Assembly (NCBI RefSeq): GCF_017355935.1
Contig: NZ_JAFIQT010000008.1
Span: forward strand, 147,127-211,126
Length of the DNA stretch: 64,000 bases
Origin: Telluribacter humicola
Lineage (GTDB): Bacteria > Bacteroidota > Bacteroidia > Cytophagales > Spirosomataceae
Direction: 5' to 3'
The notes beneath the pieces are model-generated. The model was not told the DNA's origin. It worked only from the letters and a program-made list of their open reading frames with translations, and searched no databases. Positions 18,166 through 26,350 of the stretch are shown here, one piece after another (position 1 is the stretch's first letter; every line of letters begins with the position of its first letter). The position numbers were made by a program, and so were the translations under genes.

Positions 18166-19023
18166 ATGATAGTAAGTATAATAGGAGTAGGGTTACTGGG
18201 AGGTTCGTTTGCCCTGGCACTTCGCGAGAAGTACCCCAACATGAGGTTTATAGGGGTAGATAAGTCTGAGGTGAATCAGAAGATAGCCCTTGCCAAAGGC
18301 ATTGTAGACGAAATCATGCCCCTTGAGGAGGCCCTGCGGGTCTCTGACCTCAACGTGCTGGCTACGCCCGTCGATACCATCATGCACCTGTTGCCCGTAC
18401 TCCTGGATCAGCTTTCTGATGGAAGTACAGTCATGGATCTGGGCTCTACCAAGGGACTCATCTGTGAAGCAGCCGACGCGCACCCGCGCCGGGCGCAGTT
18501 TGTGGCGGTACATCCTATGGCCGGTACCGAAAATTCCGGTCCGGGCGCGGCTTTCAAAGAATTGCTGCCGGGTAAGAACGTCATCATCTGCGACCGCGAG
18601 AAGAGTAATCCTGACGCCGTAGCGCTGGTAGAAGCCCTGTTGCGCGATGTCGGCATGAAGATCCACTACATGACCCCCACCGAGCACGACCTGCACCTGG
18701 CTTACGTATCGCACCTGAGCCACATTAGTTCGTTTGCCCTGGGTCTGACGGTGCTGGAAAAGGAAGAAGACGAAAAAGCCATTTTCGATATGGCCAGTAC
18801 CGGTTTTTCCTCCACGGTACGCCTGGCCAAAAGCTCACCCCAGATGTGGGCCCCCATCTTCGATCAGAACAAAGCCAATGTCTCCAAAGCCTTAGGTGAC
18901 TATATTGAATTCTTAAAGCGCTTCAAGGAAGCCATTGATAGCAAAGACCTGGAAGCCAGCCTCCGCTTCATGGCGCGTGCCAACGATATCGGCCGGGTAC
19001 TGGGCGGGATTGAGAAGAAGTAA
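18166..19023 (+). CDS. tyrA: Prephenate dehydrogenase
   Basis: A 285-residue dehydrogenase that oxidatively decarboxylates prephenate to 4-hydroxyphenylpyruvate for tyrosine synthesis. It opens with the dinucleotide fold SIIGVGLLGGSFALALRE and has the family motifs DLGSTKG, HPMAGTENSGPGAA and YVSHLSHISSFAL. The ATG at 18166 is preferred because it puts the Rossmann strand at residue 2; an upstream GTG at 18127 would translate repeat sequence. The last 69 bases of the gene are repeated at 19469-19537 beyond a small inserted region. Confidence 0.93.
   Translation: MIVSIIGVGLLGGSFALALREKYPNMRFIGVDKSEVNQKIALAKGIVDEIMPLEEALRVSDLNVLATPVDTIMHLLPVLLDQLSDGSTVMDLGSTKGLICEAADAHPRRAQFVAVHPMAGTENSGPGAAFKELLPGKNVIICDREKSNPDAVALVEALLRDVGMKIHYMTPTEHDLHLAYVSHLSHISSFALGLTVLEKEEDEKAIFDMASTGFSSTVRLAKSSPQMWAPIFDQNKANVSKALGDYIEFLKRFKEAIDSKDLEASLRFMARANDIGRVLGGIEKK
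18955..19023 (+). repeat. tyrA 3' end, copy 1 (in the gene)
   Basis: The last 69 bases of tyrA, including its stop, are matched at 64 of 69 positions by 19469-19537. Four differences are in sense codons (three silent, one Arg/Ser) and one is TAA versus TAG. The match begins sharply at GCCAGC and stops at the stop codon. Confidence 0.9.
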
Positions 19024-19024
19024 A

Positions 19025-19111
19025 ATGGAGGTTATAAAAGCCTTTGATGAAGCTTTATATGTAGCTACGGAAGAAGAAATGGGGCAGCATAAATCTCTAT
19101 TTTACCGATAG
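19025..19111 (+). pseudogene. Possible remnant of a short gene
   Basis: One base after the tyrA stop a 28-codon frame begins MEVIKAFDEALYVATEEEMG and ends at 19111. A second frame, shifted by one base, continues as LYFTDRLKHDKQRQKVIGSIG to about 19161. Together they look like a small helical protein broken by a frameshift. I do not recognise it. It sits between the two tyrA 3'-end copies, with the nucleotidyltransferase gene on the opposite strand. Confidence 0.25.
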
Positions 19112-19149
19112 ACTCAAGCATGACAAGCAAAGGCAAAAGGTCATTGGCT

Positions 19150-19428
19150 CTATCGGGTAACATACTTCAAGTCTTTACGAGCGCGGTAGAGGATAATAGG
19201 GTCGGCGAACTTCGCAGGTACCAGGTCCACTTTTGTGTGAAGTAGCGGTTGTAATCTTCCCCGTAGCTGTTCACGTACTTTGTAATCCAGGGGCTGTTCC
19301 AGCAGGATGTCTATATCGTGGTATTTCTCTCCACGGGCAAACGATCCGAAGAGCGCCAGGCGGTTAATACCAAACTCTTCAAAGATGCCCTCACGGCGTA
19401 GAATCAGTTCTAATTCCTGAATAGTCAT
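19150..19428 (-). CDS. MNT-type minimal nucleotidyltransferase (MntA-like antitoxin)
   Basis: A 92-residue protein of the minimal nucleotidyltransferase family. The active-site signature GSFARGE followed by DIDILLEQP is intact, with a further acidic residue in KVDLVPA. In MntA/HepT modules such proteins add AMP groups to a HEPN toxin, HepT. No HepT-like gene is beside it. Translation should start at the ATG at 19428; the upstream open frame covers the tyrA-derived repeat. It lies inside the 445-base insert between the two tyrA 3'-end copies. Confidence 0.8.
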   Translation of the reverse strand: MTIQELELILRREGIFEEFGINRLALFGSFARGEKYHDIDILLEQPLDYKVREQLRGRLQPLLHTKVDLVPAKFADPIILYRARKDLKYVTR

Positions 19429-19468
19429 AGCGGTGTCTTTTCTCAAATATATAAAAAATACCGGTACT

Positions 19469-19537
19469 GCCAGCCTCCGCTTTATGGCGAGTGCCAACGA
19501 TATCGGCCGGGTACTGGGAGGTATTGAGAAGAAGTAG
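19469..19537 (+). repeat. tyrA 3' end, copy 2 (detached)
   Basis: A second copy of the tyrA 3' end, in the same orientation but without the rest of the gene. It still reads ASLRFMASANDIGRVLGGIE and ends in TAG. With copy 1 it brackets 445 bases holding the nucleotidyltransferase gene. Confidence 0.9.
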
Positions 19538-19593
19538 CCAACCATGGGTACCGTTTTTTTCGTTACATTAGTATAAATTCTATATTCGGAGCT

Positions 19594-20163
19594 ATGGATA
19601 ATGTATTTAAGATAAAAACGGTGGAGGGACTGACGGACGAGCTGTTTTTTGACTTGTGCCAGGCCAACTCTGAGCTACGTATAGAGCGTGATCAACACGG
19701 AAATATTATCGTCATGTCACCAACGGGAGCAGATACTGGTAACTTTAATCTTGGTATAAGTGCCAAAATCTGGTTTTGGAATGAATACTCTAAACTTGGG
19801 TATGCTTTTGATTCATCCACAGGATTTACACTCCCCAACAGTGCTGTACGCTCTCCCGATGCCTCATGGGTATCTAAGAGTCGATGGGAAAGCTTGTCCA
19901 AAAGTGCTCAGGAGAAGTTTGCCCCGATTTGTCCTGACTTTGTAGTAGAAGTTCGATCCAAGACTGACCGTCTTACCGACCTGCAGGCCAAAATGGAAGA
20001 GTACCAAGCGAACGGCTGCCGCCTCGGCTGGCTTATTGACCGCCAGGTTAAGACCGTATACATTTACCAGGCAGTGGGCGCTCCTGAAGTCATCAAGGGG
20101 GAGCCGACGAAGCTATCCGGAGAAGATGTACTTCCGGGGTTAGAGATAGAGATAAAGTATTAA
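19594..20163 (+). CDS. Uma2-family (DUF820) PD-(D/E)XK-fold protein
   Basis: A 189-residue Uma2-family protein, the normal length. The family is predicted to have a restriction-endonuclease-like fold. Visible motifs are AVRSPDASWVSK, the core CPDFVVEVRSKTDRLTDLQ, the helix KMEEYQANGCRLGWLID, and VYIYQA. Genes of this family are numerous in Bacteroidota and cyanobacteria, and their function is largely unknown. It lies just beyond the tyrA repeat insert and ends before a clear terminator. Confidence 0.88.
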   Translation: MDNVFKIKTVEGLTDELFFDLCQANSELRIERDQHGNIIVMSPTGADTGNFNLGISAKIWFWNEYSKLGYAFDSSTGFTLPNSAVRSPDASWVSKSRWESLSKSAQEKFAPICPDFVVEVRSKTDRLTDLQAKMEEYQANGCRLGWLIDRQVKTVYIYQAVGAPEVIKGEPTKLSGEDVLPGLEIEIKY

Positions 20164-20206
20164 TTCTGCTTCGCGGCGTTTTTTCTCCGCTTCGTGTACA
20201 TAAGTT

Positions 20207-20257
20207 TTCCGGTTTCGTAGCTTTCCCTGACTTTTGAAGCACGAAACCGGAATTTTT
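20207..20257 (+). terminator. Rho-independent terminator of the Uma2 gene
   Basis: A 12-bp stem (TTCCGGTTTCGT paired with ACGAAACCGGAA) with a 22-base loop, followed by TTTTT. It separates the Uma2 gene from the efflux operon that begins 9 bases later. Confidence 0.8.
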
Positions 20258-20265
20258 ATATACCC

Positions 20266-21567
20266 ATGAAAAAGTACCTACTTATTGGATGCCTGCTGGT
20301 AGGAGGGGGATCTGTCAGTGCACAGACTGAGCTGAACAGTGTCGAAGAAGCACTCGCGCTGGCCCGCCAGCATAACCCTGACCTACAGGCTACCCGCCAG
20401 ACCGCCCAGTGGCAAGCCGGAGCGGTAGATGTAGCCAGAGCCGGGCGTTTGCCTACATTAAGAGCTACCAGTTCACTGGATTATAACTATGCCTTACCCG
20501 TACAGCTGGTTCCCGCTGAGTTTTTAGGTGGCCGTCCCGGAGAGTACCAGCGGCTGCAGTTTGGGGTACCTTACAACCTGACTGCCGGACTGGAAGCGAA
20601 CTATAATCTGCTCAGCCCTACGCTCACGCACGACATCCGCCTGGCGGGCCTGAATCAGCAAATAGCCGAAGCCCAGGTAGCCGCTCAGCAGGATCAACTG
20701 GCTACGCAGGTGGTACGAGCCTACTACCTGACGGCCCTGGCGCGGGAGGCCATGCAAATCTCAGAGGTAAACCTGCGCAATGCCGATACCTTGTTGGTAC
20801 TGGCTCGCGAGCGCTATAACGCGGGTGTCACCGAGCAGCTCGACCTGAACCGTACCCAAAGTACCCGCCTGTCCCTGGCGGACCAACTGGAACAAAACCG
20901 GCTGGCCTATACCAACAACCTCAGGCAGTTGAATATGCTGGTAGGGCAGGAGGTAAGAGTACCGGCCGATGCCGCACAGGGTTGGGCCGTAGCCGGAGAG
21001 GCCCCCGCCACCACAAACCCCGACGACTACCCCCAAATCCGTCTGAAGGCCAGTCAGCTCAGCTACTTTCAGGCGGCCATTCAGCGCGAGCAGGCTACCC
21101 GGTTGCCTCAGCTATCGCTGTACGGCCGCTACTCCGCCCAGGCCCAGCGACGGGAGTTTAACTTCCTGGACTTTGACAAACCCTGGTTCAGCATCGGGGT
21201 AGTAGGTATCCGGCTGGATGTCCCTATATACAGCGGAGGCGTGAAGTTGCATAACCTAGCCCGGGCCAAAGTACGAGCCGACATAGCCCGTACCGAAATG
21301 GAAGCCGAGCGTCGCCGGCAGCTGGCTCAGGATGAGGAGTGGCAGACTTCCTTCGCGCAGGCCCGCCGGTCACTGGCGCTAAGTCGGGAGAATCTGGACC
21401 TGTCGGCTCAGAACCTGAGCCTGGCCCTGATCAAGTACCAGGCCGGTACCTACACCTACGATCAGTACCTGACGGTATTCAACGAGTCGCTGCAGACCCA
21501 GAACCGCTACCTGCGTACCCTGGCTGACGCTATGATCTATGGTGGGCTCCTGCGAACCAGACTTTAG
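20266..21567 (+). CDS. TolC-family outer-membrane efflux protein
   Basis: A 433-residue outer-membrane channel subunit with a signal peptide ending near SVSAQ. It has two OEP repeats rich in long helices (ALALARQHNPDLQATRQ early; LALIKYQAGTYTYDQYLTVFNE late), the internal duplication typical of TolC. It is the first gene of an operon with HlyD-type adaptor, MacB/FtsX-type permease and ATPase genes. Together they would form a tripartite ABC exporter spanning both membranes. The substrate is unknown. Confidence 0.92.
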   Translation: MKKYLLIGCLLVGGGSVSAQTELNSVEEALALARQHNPDLQATRQTAQWQAGAVDVARAGRLPTLRATSSLDYNYALPVQLVPAEFLGGRPGEYQRLQFGVPYNLTAGLEANYNLLSPTLTHDIRLAGLNQQIAEAQVAAQQDQLATQVVRAYYLTALAREAMQISEVNLRNADTLLVLARERYNAGVTEQLDLNRTQSTRLSLADQLEQNRLAYTNNLRQLNMLVGQEVRVPADAAQGWAVAGEAPATTNPDDYPQIRLKASQLSYFQAAIQREQATRLPQLSLYGRYSAQAQRREFNFLDFDKPWFSIGVVGIRLDVPIYSGGVKLHNLARAKVRADIARTEMEAERRRQLAQDEEWQTSFAQARRSLALSRENLDLSAQNLSLALIKYQAGTYTYDQYLTVFNESLQTQNRYLRTLADAMIYGGLLRTRL

Positions 21568-21657
21568 ATATTATACAATGAATATAGTACAGCATGATTA
21601 GCTACTGTAAAGCTATCGGCTAATCCTCTACCAGCTAACACCTACTACCTACTTACC

Positions 21658-22752
21658 ATGAAATCCAGATACATCTCAGGCCTGATCGTATTAGCTATGA
21701 TAGGCTGCAAATCAGGTGAAGAAGGCACTACGCCTACTTACAAAGAACTAACCGAAGCGGTGTATGCATCGGGTAACGTGTACCCGCAGAACGAATACAA
21801 ACTCTTTGCCGAGGCTGATGGGGTACTTACCCAGCAACTGGTCAACGAAGGCGACAGCGTAAGCAATAACCAGCTCCTGTTCGTGCTGGCAAGCGCGGCT
21901 ACGGATGCCCGTTCACAGGCCGCCGCCAACATCTACCGCCAGACTGAAGCGAACCTGTCTCAGACTTCGCCCGTACTAAGCGAGTTGGAAGCACAGATAC
22001 GTACCACCCGTACCCGGCTGGAGAATGACTCGGTCAACTACTTTCGCCTGAAAGGCCTTTACGAGCGGAACGCTACCTCACGGGCTGAGTTTGAACGGGC
22101 CGAGCTAGTCTACCGCACCAGCCGCAATGAACTGGCGGCGCGTCAGCAGTCTCTGCAGCGCACTCGAAATCAATTGTACGTTGACTTGCAGAATGCCCGT
22201 AGCCAGTACCGGGTCACCTCCGTCGATGCCAGTAACTACCGCCTGCGTAGCTACGGCAATGGTAAGGTATACGAGGTGTACAAAAAGCCGGGAGAACTGG
22301 TACGCCGTACCGAAGCCGTAGCCCTGATCGGTAGTGGGAACAGTACCTACGTACAAATGGCGGTGGACGAAAGCGATTTTACCAAAGTGAAGGTAGGGCA
22401 GGAGGTACTCATTAAAGTCGATGCCTTCAATCAGAAAGTATATAAAGCCCGTGTCTCCAAGATCTACCCCAAGCTCAACCGTGTAGACCAGTCGTTTCGG
22501 GTAGATGCGGAGTTTGAAGGCGAAGCCCCCGAAGGGTACTATGGTCTGACGGTGGAAGCCAACATCATTATCAGTCAGAATCCCCGCGCTCTGACTATAC
22601 CCAAGTCGTACGTTGTAGGTGGTGATAGTCTATGGGTCGAAGAAGGGGGAGAAAAGAAAAAGATCCGGATCAGCAAAGGTGCCGAAAACCTGGACCTGGT
22701 AGAGGTGAAGAGCGGGCTGACCGAGAGTAGTGTTGTCCTAAAGCCAATTTAA
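21658..22752 (+). CDS. Periplasmic adaptor lipoprotein (HlyD/MacA-like)
   Basis: A 364-residue membrane-fusion protein anchored as a lipoprotein (lipobox ending VLAMIGC, cysteine near residue 17). It has the expected order: barrel/lipoyl half-motif (GNVYPQNEYKLFAEADGVL with QLVNEGDSV), a long coiled-coil hairpin at about residues 75-180, the second lipoyl half (GKVYEVYKKPGELV), then beta-barrel and membrane-proximal domains. It follows the TolC gene by 90 bases and links the channel to the inner-membrane ABC permease. An inverted-repeat cassette begins one base after its stop. Confidence 0.9.
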   Translation: MKSRYISGLIVLAMIGCKSGEEGTTPTYKELTEAVYASGNVYPQNEYKLFAEADGVLTQQLVNEGDSVSNNQLLFVLASAATDARSQAAANIYRQTEANLSQTSPVLSELEAQIRTTRTRLENDSVNYFRLKGLYERNATSRAEFERAELVYRTSRNELAARQQSLQRTRNQLYVDLQNARSQYRVTSVDASNYRLRSYGNGKVYEVYKKPGELVRRTEAVALIGSGNSTYVQMAVDESDFTKVKVGQEVLIKVDAFNQKVYKARVSKIYPKLNRVDQSFRVDAEFEGEAPEGYYGLTVEANIIISQNPRALTIPKSYVVGGDSLWVEEGGEKKKIRISKGAENLDLVEVKSGLTESSVVLKPI

Positions 22753-22753
22753 G

Positions 22754-22790
22754 TTTAACCACAGAGTTAAATGAGGTTTGGCACAGAGTT
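22754..22790 (+). repeat. Left inverted repeat of the GxxExxY cassette
   Basis: A 37-base repeat that starts TTTAACCACAGAG and ends GGCACAGAGTT. It begins one base after the adaptor gene's stop codon and pairs with 23187-23223 with two mismatches. Confidence 0.9.
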
Positions 22791-22804
22791 CAAAAGAGTA
22801 AAAA

Positions 22805-23176
22805 ATGGATGTTAATCAAGTGACACATAAGGTACTAAACTGTGCTTTTGAAGTGCATACCGCCTTAGGCCCAGGATTGCTGGAGAGTGCGTATAAAGAA
22901 TGTCTCTTCTATGAGCTTACTCTGCGAGGTATTTATGTAGAGAAGGAGAAGCCAATGCCCCTGGTGTTTAAAGAAGTAAAACTCGACTGCGGATATAGAA
23001 TTGATCTATTCGTAGAAAATCAACTGGTAGTTGAGCTTAAGGCGGTTGATGCAATCCATGATGTACATATAGCTCAGGTACTTACCTATATGCGGTTGAG
23101 TAACTCAAAGGTGGGACTACTACTCAATTTTGATGTGACAAGCCTCAAGAACGGTATCAAGAGATTAGCTCTTTAA
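22805..23176 (+). CDS. GxxExxY protein (PD-(D/E)XK nuclease-like)
   Basis: A 123-residue protein with the family's naming motif in GPGLLESAYKECL (G-x-x-E-x-x-Y) near residues 25-31. It is followed by a PD-(D/E)XK-like core: Asp in YRIDLFVE and Glu-x-Lys in LVVELKAVD. The length is normal. It may bind or cut nucleic acid, but no function is established for the family that I know of. The gene fills the space between two 37-base inverted repeats, so gene and repeats probably moved together. Confidence 0.88.
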   Translation: MDVNQVTHKVLNCAFEVHTALGPGLLESAYKECLFYELTLRGIYVEKEKPMPLVFKEVKLDCGYRIDLFVENQLVVELKAVDAIHDVHIAQVLTYMRLSNSKVGLLLNFDVTSLKNGIKRLAL

Positions 23177-23186
23177 AAACTCATAT

Positions 23187-23223
23187 AACTCTGTGCCATA
23201 CCTCATTTACCTCTGTGGTTAAA
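23187..23223 (-). repeat. Right inverted repeat of the GxxExxY cassette
   Basis: The reverse complement reads TTTAACCACAGAG...GGCACAGAGTT, as in the left copy. It starts 10 bases after the GxxExxY stop and ends 18 bases before the permease start codon, so it now forms the permease leader. Confidence 0.9.
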
Positions 23224-23241
23224 ATCATTCATTCTGGAACC

Positions 23242-24492
23242 ATGAATCTAAAAATAGCCTTTAATATCGCGCAGACGCACTTGCTGACCAAGAAGAAGCA
23301 AACCATGGTGGCCATGCTGGGCGTTACCTTCGGGATCGCCATGTTCATCGTCATGATCAGCTTTATGCAGGGCGTCAACCAGTTCCTGGAAGACTCCGCC
23401 CTGGATGCTTCGCCGCACGTGCGCATATACAAGCAGATCACCTCCGACCGTCCCAGTATTATAGAGACCATCAATCCCGATGGCCTTAACGTGGTACACC
23501 ACCAGAAGCCCAAGCAGGAACTGGCTCGTATCAAGAATGGCCTGGTGATAGCCCGGAACATTGAGCAGCAGCCGGAGGTACTGGGCGTATCGCCGCAGGT
23601 AAGTACGCAGGTGTTTTTCAACGTGGGCTCTGTGCCCGTGCCGGGTACCCTGGCCGGGGTGGATGTCATGCGAGAGGAGAAGCTTTATCGCCTGAGCCAG
23701 CGCATGAAGTCGGGTACCATCGAAGACCTGCAGTCCAATTCCAACGGAGTTATTCTGGGGCGTCTCCTGGCCCGCAAGCTCAACCTCAAAGTAGGCGACA
23801 AGGTCAATGTGACCTCCTCGACGGGTGGTACCGCACTGCTGCGGGTAGTAGGGGTATTCAGCTTTGGTATTCAGACGGTTGACGACGCCCGTGGCTACGT
23901 CAACCAGGCCAAGGTACAGGAGTTGATTCAGAAGGATGCCAACTACATCACCGACCTGCATATCAAGATGAAAGACCCCATGCAGGCCATTCCTTTTGGG
24001 CAGCAACTGGCCCGGCAGTACGATTACAAGGTGGAAGACTGGGCGACGGCCAATCAGGCTATCCTGGCTGGGGAAAAGATCCGGGGCGTTATGACGTTTG
24101 TAGTTTCATTTACCCTGCTGGTAGTGGCGGGCTTCGGGATCTACAACATCATGAACATGAACGTCATGAACAAGATCAAAGATATCGCCATTCTGAAAGC
24201 TACGGGTTTTGGAGGCAAAGACGTCATCGCCATCTTCATGATCCAGTCCATCATCATTGGTTTTTTGGGAGCTATATTGGGTGTAGTGATTGGGTTCAGC
24301 CTTAGCTACATACTCTCCATCACGCCCTTCGACGCCGGAGACTTCCTGGCTATCGATACCTTCCCGGTCAAGTTTGATCTGAAGTACTACATACTGGGGG
24401 TGCTGTTCGGAGTTATTACGACGTTGCTGGCAGGGTACTTCCCCTCCAAACGAGCCGCCAAAATAGATCCCGTTGAAATTTTAAGAGGTTAA
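23242..24492 (+). CDS. ABC transporter permease, MacB/FtsX/LolC type
   Basis: A 416-residue inner-membrane permease with one N-terminal membrane helix after a cytosolic NIAQTHLLTKKKQT stretch, a large periplasmic MacB-PCD domain (~45-270), and three C-terminal helices of the FtsX domain (GVMTFVVSFTLLVVAGFGIYN, then AILKATGFGGKDV). It ends in AAKIDPVEILRG, the hallmark of this family. The ATG at 23242 is chosen because the longer GTG start at 23215 falls inside the inverted repeat. It works with the ATPase encoded next and with the TolC and HlyD proteins upstream. Confidence 0.92.
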   Translation: MNLKIAFNIAQTHLLTKKKQTMVAMLGVTFGIAMFIVMISFMQGVNQFLEDSALDASPHVRIYKQITSDRPSIIETINPDGLNVVHHQKPKQELARIKNGLVIARNIEQQPEVLGVSPQVSTQVFFNVGSVPVPGTLAGVDVMREEKLYRLSQRMKSGTIEDLQSNSNGVILGRLLARKLNLKVGDKVNVTSSTGGTALLRVVGVFSFGIQTVDDARGYVNQAKVQELIQKDANYITDLHIKMKDPMQAIPFGQQLARQYDYKVEDWATANQAILAGEKIRGVMTFVVSFTLLVVAGFGIYNIMNMNVMNKIKDIAILKATGFGGKDVIAIFMIQSIIIGFLGAILGVVIGFSLSYILSITPFDAGDFLAIDTFPVKFDLKYYILGVLFGVITTLLAGYFPSKRAAKIDPVEILRG

Positions 24493-24548
24493 CGAGGTAC
24501 TCAATGCGTGAAGCGGGCAACGCTCATAAACTCATAGACTTTAAACTC

Positions 24549-25256
24549 ATGGACTCTCAAAAAACGGCTGTTCTTAAAGCCACGAATATAAATAAGTACT
24601 TCACCGAGCCGGTCAGGTTTCAGGTGCTGAAAGACATTAGTTTTGAAGTACAAAAGGGTGAGTTTCTATCCATCATCGGGAAGTCCGGTTGTGGCAAATC
24701 TACCCTGCTCTACATCCTGTCAACCATGGATACCAGCTATGACGGTACTCTGGAGGTAAACGGACAGCCGCTCACGGGCAGGAGTCAGGATCAACTGGCG
24801 ACATTTCGTAATGAGCACCTGGGGTTCGTGTTTCAGTTTCACTTTCTGTTGCCCGAGTTTTCAGTATTGCAGAATGTCATGCTACCGGGACTGAAACTGG
24901 GCAAGTTTCCAACCCGCGAGGTGGAGGAACGAGCCTACCAGAAACTGCGGCTGGTAGATATGCACGAGCACGCCCTGAAGCCCTCGTCCAAGCTATCGGG
25001 CGGGCAGCAGCAGCGGGTAGCTATCGCCAGAGCCCTAATTAATGAGCCTACTATTATTATGGGTGATGAGCCTACCGGCAACCTGGACAAGGCCAACTCG
25101 GAGATGGTATTTGATATATTCAGGGAAATTTCCCGTACCAACGGCCAAACCATCATCACCGTGACGCACGATCCTGACTTTGCTGCGGGTGGTGACCGGA
25201 TCATTGAGATGTCGGATGGAAAAATAATCTCACACGGCTATGAAGCTAAAATTTAA
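24549..25256 (+). CDS. ABC transporter ATP-binding protein, MacB/LolD type
   Basis: A 235-residue ATPase from the ATG at 24549; an in-frame ATG at 24504 adds 15 residues. Walker A is GKSGCGKST, the signature LSGGQQQRVAIARAL, Walker B IIMGDEPTGNLD and the switch VTHD. These match the LolD/MacB ATPase class that drives periplasmic mechanotransmission. The stop overlaps the start of the following histidine-kinase gene by 17 bases, which suggests coupled translation. Confidence 0.93.
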   Translation: MDSQKTAVLKATNINKYFTEPVRFQVLKDISFEVQKGEFLSIIGKSGCGKSTLLYILSTMDTSYDGTLEVNGQPLTGRSQDQLATFRNEHLGFVFQFHFLLPEFSVLQNVMLPGLKLGKFPTREVEERAYQKLRLVDMHEHALKPSSKLSGGQQQRVAIARALINEPTIIMGDEPTGNLDKANSEMVFDIFREISRTNGQTIITVTHDPDFAAGGDRIIEMSDGKIISHGYEAKI

Positions 25257-26265
25257 CCTCTACGTCGAGCTGATCTTTGGCTTTTTTACCCTCTTAGGGT
25301 TTGCCGCTCGCTTTTGGGCCGTTCCCGAGGTGGGCTTAGGCATCCACATCATATTCGCCATTATCCAGTTCATTTTCATGAATCTGATCTGGATCTTTTA
25401 CTACTGGCTGGACTACAAGCTCAACCGGGTTATGCCTTTTGATCGGGGCATTGGCCGACGGGTAGTGGTGCAGTTGCTGATCGGCTGGGGAGTCCTAAAG
25501 CTTTTCCTGATTCCGGTGGGGGCATTCTTTTTAGTGATCGCTATACCTTCCATTGCCGCATATATTAATAAACTTAACGTCGTATTCATCGTGCTTACCG
25601 CTTTCTTCGGAAGTACCGTCATGAATTCGGGATTTATAGCCATGCATTTTCTGAAGCGCTGGAAGGAGGATGCTGTCCGGGCGGCCAATCTGGAAAAGGA
25701 AAAAGCACAGGTACAGTTCAACAACCTCCGCAATCAGGTCAATCCGCACTTCCTGTTCAACAGCCTGGCATCACTGGACACGCTCATTCAGGAAAACCCC
25801 GCTCTGGCGCGGCAGTTTGTCCACCAGCTTTCTAAGGTATACCGCTATGTACTCCAGAGCCAGGAGAAGGGGCTGGTCCCGCTGGAGACGGAAGTTGATT
25901 TTGTGAACAACTACATCTCGCTGCTGAAAGCCCGCTTCAACGGCTTCCTGCGGGTAGATATCAGTATACCCGACGAGCTCTACGAGCGACCCATCGTACC
26001 CGTGACGCTGCAGGTACTGATTGAGAATGCCATCAAGCACAATGTCATCAACCAGGAGCACCCGTTGCAGATCGAGGTAGGAGCCAACGAGGACCAACTG
26101 GTCGTGACGAATACAGTCTGGAAAAAGCGGCAGGTAGAAACCTCCAATGGTTATGGCCTCAAGAATCTGAAGGCCCTGTACCACTACCTCAGCAAGGAAG
26201 ATGTACAGGTCGAGGAGTCGGCCGATCGGTTCACGGTACGGGTTCCCTGGGCCGTTGAAGGGTAG
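25240..26265 (+). CDS. LytS/YehU-type sensor histidine kinase
   Basis: A 341-residue kinase with four hydrophobic helices in the first ~140 residues, a short coiled coil, and the His_kinase domain (PF06580 type): the phospho-histidine lies in NQVNPHFLFNSLASLDTLI. The ATPase part has VTLQVLIENAIKHNVIN as the N-box and a short GYGLKNL G-box. Its start overlaps the ABC ATPase gene, so sensing is probably tied to the exporter. Such kinases normally pair with a LytTR response regulator, but none follows. Confidence 0.9.
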   Translation: MKLKFNLYVELIFGFFTLLGFAARFWAVPEVGLGIHIIFAIIQFIFMNLIWIFYYWLDYKLNRVMPFDRGIGRRVVVQLLIGWGVLKLFLIPVGAFFLVIAIPSIAAYINKLNVVFIVLTAFFGSTVMNSGFIAMHFLKRWKEDAVRAANLEKEKAQVQFNNLRNQVNPHFLFNSLASLDTLIQENPALARQFVHQLSKVYRYVLQSQEKGLVPLETEVDFVNNYISLLKARFNGFLRVDISIPDELYERPIVPVTLQVLIENAIKHNVINQEHPLQIEVGANEDQLVVTNTVWKKRQVETSNGYGLKNLKALYHYLSKEDVQVEESADRFTVRVPWAVEG

Positions 26266-26350
26266 CTGAGCGCCATCTTTGCCAATAGGTTTTTCTGCAC
26301 CTGAGCATAATAATGGTTACCTTCACGGCCAGAAATCTAACGGATAAATC

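Larger units (their letters stand above)
22754..23223. mobile_element. 470-bp inverted-repeat cassette carrying a GxxExxY gene
   Basis: Two 37-base repeats in opposite orientation, 22754-22790 and 23187-23223, match at 35 of 37 positions and bound a single small gene. Each contains the sub-words AACCACAGAG and GCACAGAGTT. The cassette lies between the adaptor and permease genes of an otherwise contiguous efflux operon. I see no target-site duplication. It has the outline of a minimal mobile element, but no transposase is encoded, and mobility is inference. Confidence 0.65.

Noticed and set aside
22754..23223. Inverted repeats as a simple terminator pair
   Set aside because: They are 37 bases long, nearly identical, 396 bases apart and enclose a whole gene; neither arm folds on itself into a terminator.
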